A stretch of DNA of 9,105 nucleotides from Prevotellaceae bacterium (GTDB lineage Bacteria > Bacteroidota > Bacteroidia > Bacteroidales > UBA932), in contig JAITQP010000248.1 of the NCBI GenBank assembly GCA_031288885.1, forward strand, positions 1 to 9,105, read 5' to 3'. Below, one piece after another: positions 7,206 to 9,105 of the stretch. How positions within the stretch are numbered: the first letter of the stretch is position 1; each line of letters opens with the position of its first letter. Made by a program: the position numbers and the translations under genes. Below the pieces are notes generated by a model. The model saw only the letters and a program-made list of their open reading frames with translations, did no database searches and was not told where the DNA came from.

Positions 7206-7226
7206 ATTAGGAGTTAAGAATATACC
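7206..7226. repeat. Left copy of a 21-bp imperfect direct repeat flanking the AlbA_2 locus
   Basis: This copy begins ATTAGGAGTTAAGAA and matches 8992-9012 (ATTAGGAATTAAGAG...) at 18 of 21 positions in the same orientation. The two copies bracket the 31-bp array and the AlbA_2 gene. Half of the match is the common ATTAGGA heptamer motif, so the pairing may be coincidental. Confidence 0.4.
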
Positions 7227-7242
7227 CCCACCCTTTCGCTGA

Positions 7243-7501
7243 TTTTGCCCCACTATTGCCCCACTTTTGCCCCACTATGAGGTATTTTGCCCCACTATTG
7301 CCCCACTATGGGGCGAAGTGCCCCACTATTGCCCCACTATGGGGCGTTTTGCCCCACTTTTGCCCCACTATGGGGCGTTTTGCCCCACTATTGCCCCACT
7401 ATGGGCGTTTTTGCCCCACTTTTGCCCCACTATGGGGCGTTTTGCCCCACTATTGCCCCACTATGGGACGTTTTGCCCCACTATTGCCCCACTATGGGGC
7501 G
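7243..7501. repeat. 31-bp tandem array, seven units plus a degenerate lead-in
   Basis: Seven contiguous units occupy 7285-7315, 7316-7346, 7347-7377, 7378-7407, 7408-7439, 7440-7470 and 7471-7501, with a diverged partial unit at 7243-7284. A unit consists of TTTT, two GCCCCACT boxes joined by ATT or TTT, and a closing GGGGCG. Five units are exactly 31 nt, one is 30 and one 32. Each contains GCCCCA-CTA-TGGGGC, a 6-bp hairpin, and the junction GGGGC-GTTTT-GCCCC forms a competing one. There are no unique spacers, so this is not CRISPR. The last two units overlap the 3' end of the AlbA_2 gene. Confidence 0.95.
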
Positions 7502-8831
7502 CTTTATATTCACTCAACACATAATAGATATTAGCGCCGGAGGTACCTGTTTTGCCAATAAGTGCAAAATCCTGCGTTAGTGCGGTTAATTCATTTGTCG
7601 CAGTTCGTTTGGAGACCTCGTTTAATTGTTGATATTCACCATTCGTAATTTTCCCTTTTTCTTTCACGTACAACACCGCGTTGATTTGCCTTTCGTTCAA
7701 CCCCAACTCTTTTAGTGAATTGTAGTTGTAAATATCTTTGTGAAACTCTACCCAACAACCCGAAGTGTCATAGTATATCAAGGGTTGTGGCAGCCCAACC
7801 TCTATGCAATTCCTGTTGATTTTTTCAATGCCTCGACCCCACGCTTCCACGTAACCGCTACGGAAAAACGCATTGGCAATATCGGGGTTATAGGGAATAG
7901 ACGAATGTTTCTTTTGAAACATATCAATTGTCCAATTCTCAGGCAGCTGACCCATGTTCCAAAGCATAATTTTATCGCTATACACGCTGATTTGAATGGG
8001 TGTACAACCAGAATAATCCTTATGTGCAATCGCATTTAAAAGCGCCTCTCGCAAGGCATTTTCGGGATATTCATAAGTTTCGACACGCGAAAGCCGCTCG
8101 TAGCTTATCAGAGCTTTGGTATATTTTGTGAGCAACAGCTCCATTGTTTTTTCGACCTGTTCAAACAAGTTACCATGAATATCATCCTGAAACAATAAAT
8201 CGCTGTCGGTGCGGAAAAAGCCGATTTTGACAAACGCACCGGTAACAAACTTTTCGGGGTTGGGGTGGAAAAGTAGCAAGGCTGCCCTTTTCAAATGCCC
8301 GTTATCTATCAGGTTTAAATTAGTAAGCAGCTGCTCGGGAGTGTCGCTGCGGCTGCTTTCATTTAAGCGCTTACTTACAATTCCTTTTTCCTTGAAAAAC
8401 TCAAACGTTTCCTGCTTTAACTCCGAAACGGAGACATTGGGAATTAGTACGCCATCCCATTTTCTACCATATTTTTGCAGCAAAAATTTATCCAGCGCCG
8501 AACCTTTCAGCTCTTGCTTGGTGCTGCCGCTGCGATAATGGTATTCGCCCTTGTAGTTGACAGGGTTGAGCTGCGGCTCGACAACAATTTCAATAAAATC
8601 GCCGTCTGCGGTTTCGTGCAAATTTACATCAACAACAATACCCAAAATTGACATTATTTTGTTGGGTAAATCTTCCAGAAGTTTTTTTGCGTTTCTCACA
8701 CCAACCACTTTCCCGTTGTCGTCTTTACCAATGTAAAGCGTACCACCCTGAGCATTCGCAAAGCCGCATATCCATCGCAAATATTCGTCGTGCCACGAAG
8801 ATTTGTATTCTACGTTTTGAGATTCGGACAT
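7461..8831 (-). CDS. AlbA_2 / HATPase_c_4 / winged-helix putative DNA-binding ATPase
   Basis: This is a 456-residue protein of the AlbA_2 (divergent AAA_4, Schlafen-like) family, usually annotated as an ATP-binding or transcriptional-regulator protein; the biological role is not established. An AlbA_2 domain spans about 7-120, with VEYKSS at 7-12 and FANAQGGTLYIGKDDNG at 24-40. A GHKL-type ATPase-like domain spans about 250-345, with NALREALLNAIAHKDY at 258-273 (N box) and GRGIEKI at 332-338. A winged helix spans about 377-440. The final 13 residues (444-456, APHSGAIVGQNVP) and the stop are encoded by the 31-bp array, an odd tail beyond the normal domain end. ATG at 8831; a TACATTTG box lies about 146 bp upstream. 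It is A+T-rich compared with xseA and has no cognate partner gene beside it. Confidence 0.9.
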   Translation of the reverse strand: MSESQNVEYKSSWHDEYLRWICGFANAQGGTLYIGKDDNGKVVGVRNAKKLLEDLPNKIMSILGIVVDVNLHETADGDFIEIVVEPQLNPVNYKGEYHYRSGSTKQELKGSALDKFLLQKYGRKWDGVLIPNVSVSELKQETFEFFKEKGIVSKRLNESSRSDTPEQLLTNLNLIDNGHLKRAALLLFHPNPEKFVTGAFVKIGFFRTDSDLLFQDDIHGNLFEQVEKTMELLLTKYTKALISYERLSRVETYEYPENALREALLNAIAHKDYSGCTPIQISVYSDKIMLWNMGQLPENWTIDMFQKKHSSIPYNPDIANAFFRSGYVEAWGRGIEKINRNCIEVGLPQPLIYYDTSGCWVEFHKDIYNYNSLKELGLNERQINAVLYVKEKGKITNGEYQQLNEVSKRTATNELTALTQDFALIGKTGTSGANIYYVLSEYKAPHSGAIVGQNVP

Positions 8832-8842
8832 AATTTTTTCTA

Positions 8843-8953
8843 TTACGATTTTACAGATTGAGTAGTGAAAACGAATTTTGAATAGTGAAGTGAATTTTGT
8901 ATTAGCCCGAATGGACTTTTTGCTCTCCTTTGGGCATTCGCGAACTCGCTCAT
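8843..8953 (-). CDS. Possible 36-codon leader ORF upstream of the AlbA_2 gene
   Basis: An ATG at 8953 opens a frame that starts MSEFANAQRRAKSPFG and ends with a TAA at 8843-8845, 11 bp before the AlbA_2 ATG. It lies inside the predicted transcript leader. No homologue, signal peptide or domain is recognised. The basic start and the close spacing would suit a leader peptide or an upstream ORF, but the length is well within chance and it could be part of an untranslated repeat. Confidence 0.18.
   Translation of the reverse strand: MSEFANAQRRAKSPFGLIQNSLHYSKFVFTTQSVKS
8863..8899. repeat. Short imperfect direct repeat in the AlbA_2 leader
   Basis: Two adjacent copies of the form TAGTGAA...GAATTTTG occur at 8863-8880 and 8883-8899, differing by one base in length and by a few substitutions. 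They lie 30-70 bp upstream of the AlbA_2 ATG. No function can be assigned. Confidence 0.5.
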
Positions 8954-8976
8954 AACCAACCTGACGATTAGGAGAA

Positions 8977-8984
8977 CAAATGTA
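8977..8984 (-). promoter_or_regulatory. Candidate -7 promoter box for the AlbA_2 gene
   Basis: The minus strand reads TACATTTG, a match to TAnnTTTG, directly after the hairpin and T run that end the preceding gene. It implies a transcript leader of about 140 nt before the AlbA_2 ATG. No -33 box is clear. Confidence 0.4.
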
Positions 8985-9045
8985 AGAAAAAATTAGGAAT
9001 TAAGAGAATACCGCATCGCGCCAGCCCATTCTTAATTCCTAATTC
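8985..9045 (-). terminator. A/T-rich hairpin with T run, likely terminator of the right-edge gene
   Basis: A 15-bp perfect stem (9030-9044 with 8991-9005) encloses a G/C-rich loop of 24 nt and is followed on the minus strand by a run of T residues. It begins 17 bp after the stop of the partial gene at the right edge. The stem is made of the same heptamer units as the nearby array, so it may be a repeat that happens to serve as a terminator. Confidence 0.5.
8992..9012. repeat. Right copy of the 21-bp imperfect direct repeat
   Basis: This is the partner of 7206-7226, with 18 of 21 bases identical in the same orientation. It overlaps the left half of the terminator-like stem, so part of its conservation may reflect the heptamer motif alone. 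Confidence 0.4.
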
Positions 9046-9059
9046 GTAATTCCTAATTC
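9032..9059. repeat. Heptanucleotide tandem array, four (C/G/T)TAATTC units
   Basis: There are four adjacent heptamers: TTAATTC, CTAATTC, GTAATTC and CTAATTC. CTAATTC is the reverse complement of the GAATTAG register of the array before xseA. Here it follows a stop codon, whereas the other two arrays precede start codons. The array overlaps the right half of the terminator-like stem. Confidence 0.85.
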
Positions 9060-9061
9060 TA

Positions 9062-9103
9062 TCACTCTTCTATCATCTCATCCGGCTCAACAAACATCCC
9101 TTT
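9062..9103 (-). CDS. C-terminal end of an unidentified protein
   Basis: The only minus-strand frame open from the edge without an early stop reads KGMFVEPDEMIEE and then TGA at 9062-9064. An acidic end, followed at once by a heptamer array and a terminator-like hairpin, fits a genuine gene end, and the strand agrees with every neighbour. Thirteen residues are too few to assign a family. Confidence 0.4.
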   Translation of the reverse strand, partial: KGMFVEPDEMIEE

Positions 9104-9105
9104 GT

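Larger units (their letters stand above)
6916..7460. other. Gene-free, repeat-dense intergenic region
   Basis: No convincing gene is present in these roughly 545 bases between xseA and the AlbA_2 gene. Almost all of it is structured: a heptamer array next to xseA, a nested inverted repeat in the middle and a 31-bp tandem array that continues into the AlbA_2 coding end. The pieces with nothing recognisable are about 6955-6993 and 7149-7205. Open frames through the 31-bp array follow from the repeat and do not look coding. No TAnnTTTG box was seen upstream of xseA. Confidence 0.8.

Noticed and set aside
7243..7501. CRISPR array
   Set aside because: The units are contiguous, with no unique spacers, and no cas gene is near.
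7256..7580. Three overlapping plus-strand ORFs through the 31-bp array
   Set aside because: All three frames are open only because the unit lacks plus-strand stops and 31 is not a multiple of 3. The peptides are pure repeats with no start signal, and two of the three run opposite the AlbA_2 coding end.

Overview
The window looks like a chromosomal segment of a Bacteroidota bacterium, probably of the Bacteroidales. Three things point there: the TonB-dependent receptor has a plug of the kind common in that phylum, good Shine-Dalgarno sequences are missing before most starts, and three intergenic regions carry TAnnTTTG boxes (the phylum's -7 element) in the right orientation. The species cannot be named from the sequence. 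Every gene I can support lies on the minus strand, so the window is best read from right to left.

From right to left there are: the last codons of an unidentified gene (9062-9103); an A/T-rich hairpin with a T run that probably terminates it; a promoter and leader with a possible 36-codon ORF; and a 456-residue AlbA_2/HATPase/winged-helix regulator-like protein (7461-8831). The 3' end of that gene runs into a tandem array of 31-bp units. A gene-free stretch of about 545 bp follows (6916-7460), holding that array, a nested inverted repeat made of four CATTCC/GGAATG hairpins, and a heptanucleotide array. Next come xseA (exonuclease VII large subunit), a TonB-dependent receptor, a small ribbon-helix-helix protein 12 bp after it, a BRO-N/DinD-like protein, ffh (SRP GTPase) and the first 222 codons of folD.

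ffh, xseA and folD are housekeeping genes for protein targeting, DNA repair and one-carbon metabolism. The receptor, RHH, BRO/DinD-like and AlbA_2 genes are accessory. The BRO/DinD-like and AlbA_2 genes are visibly richer in A+T than ffh, xseA and the receptor, which suggests separate acquisition. No mobile-element enzyme, CRISPR array, tRNA or rRNA was seen.

The most unusual content is non-coding. It comprises heptamer arrays that abut the start codons of both folD and xseA, a 155-bp nested palindrome, an array of seven 31-bp units that supplies the last 13 codons and stop of the AlbA_2 gene, and an 18/21 direct repeat bracketing that gene with its array.
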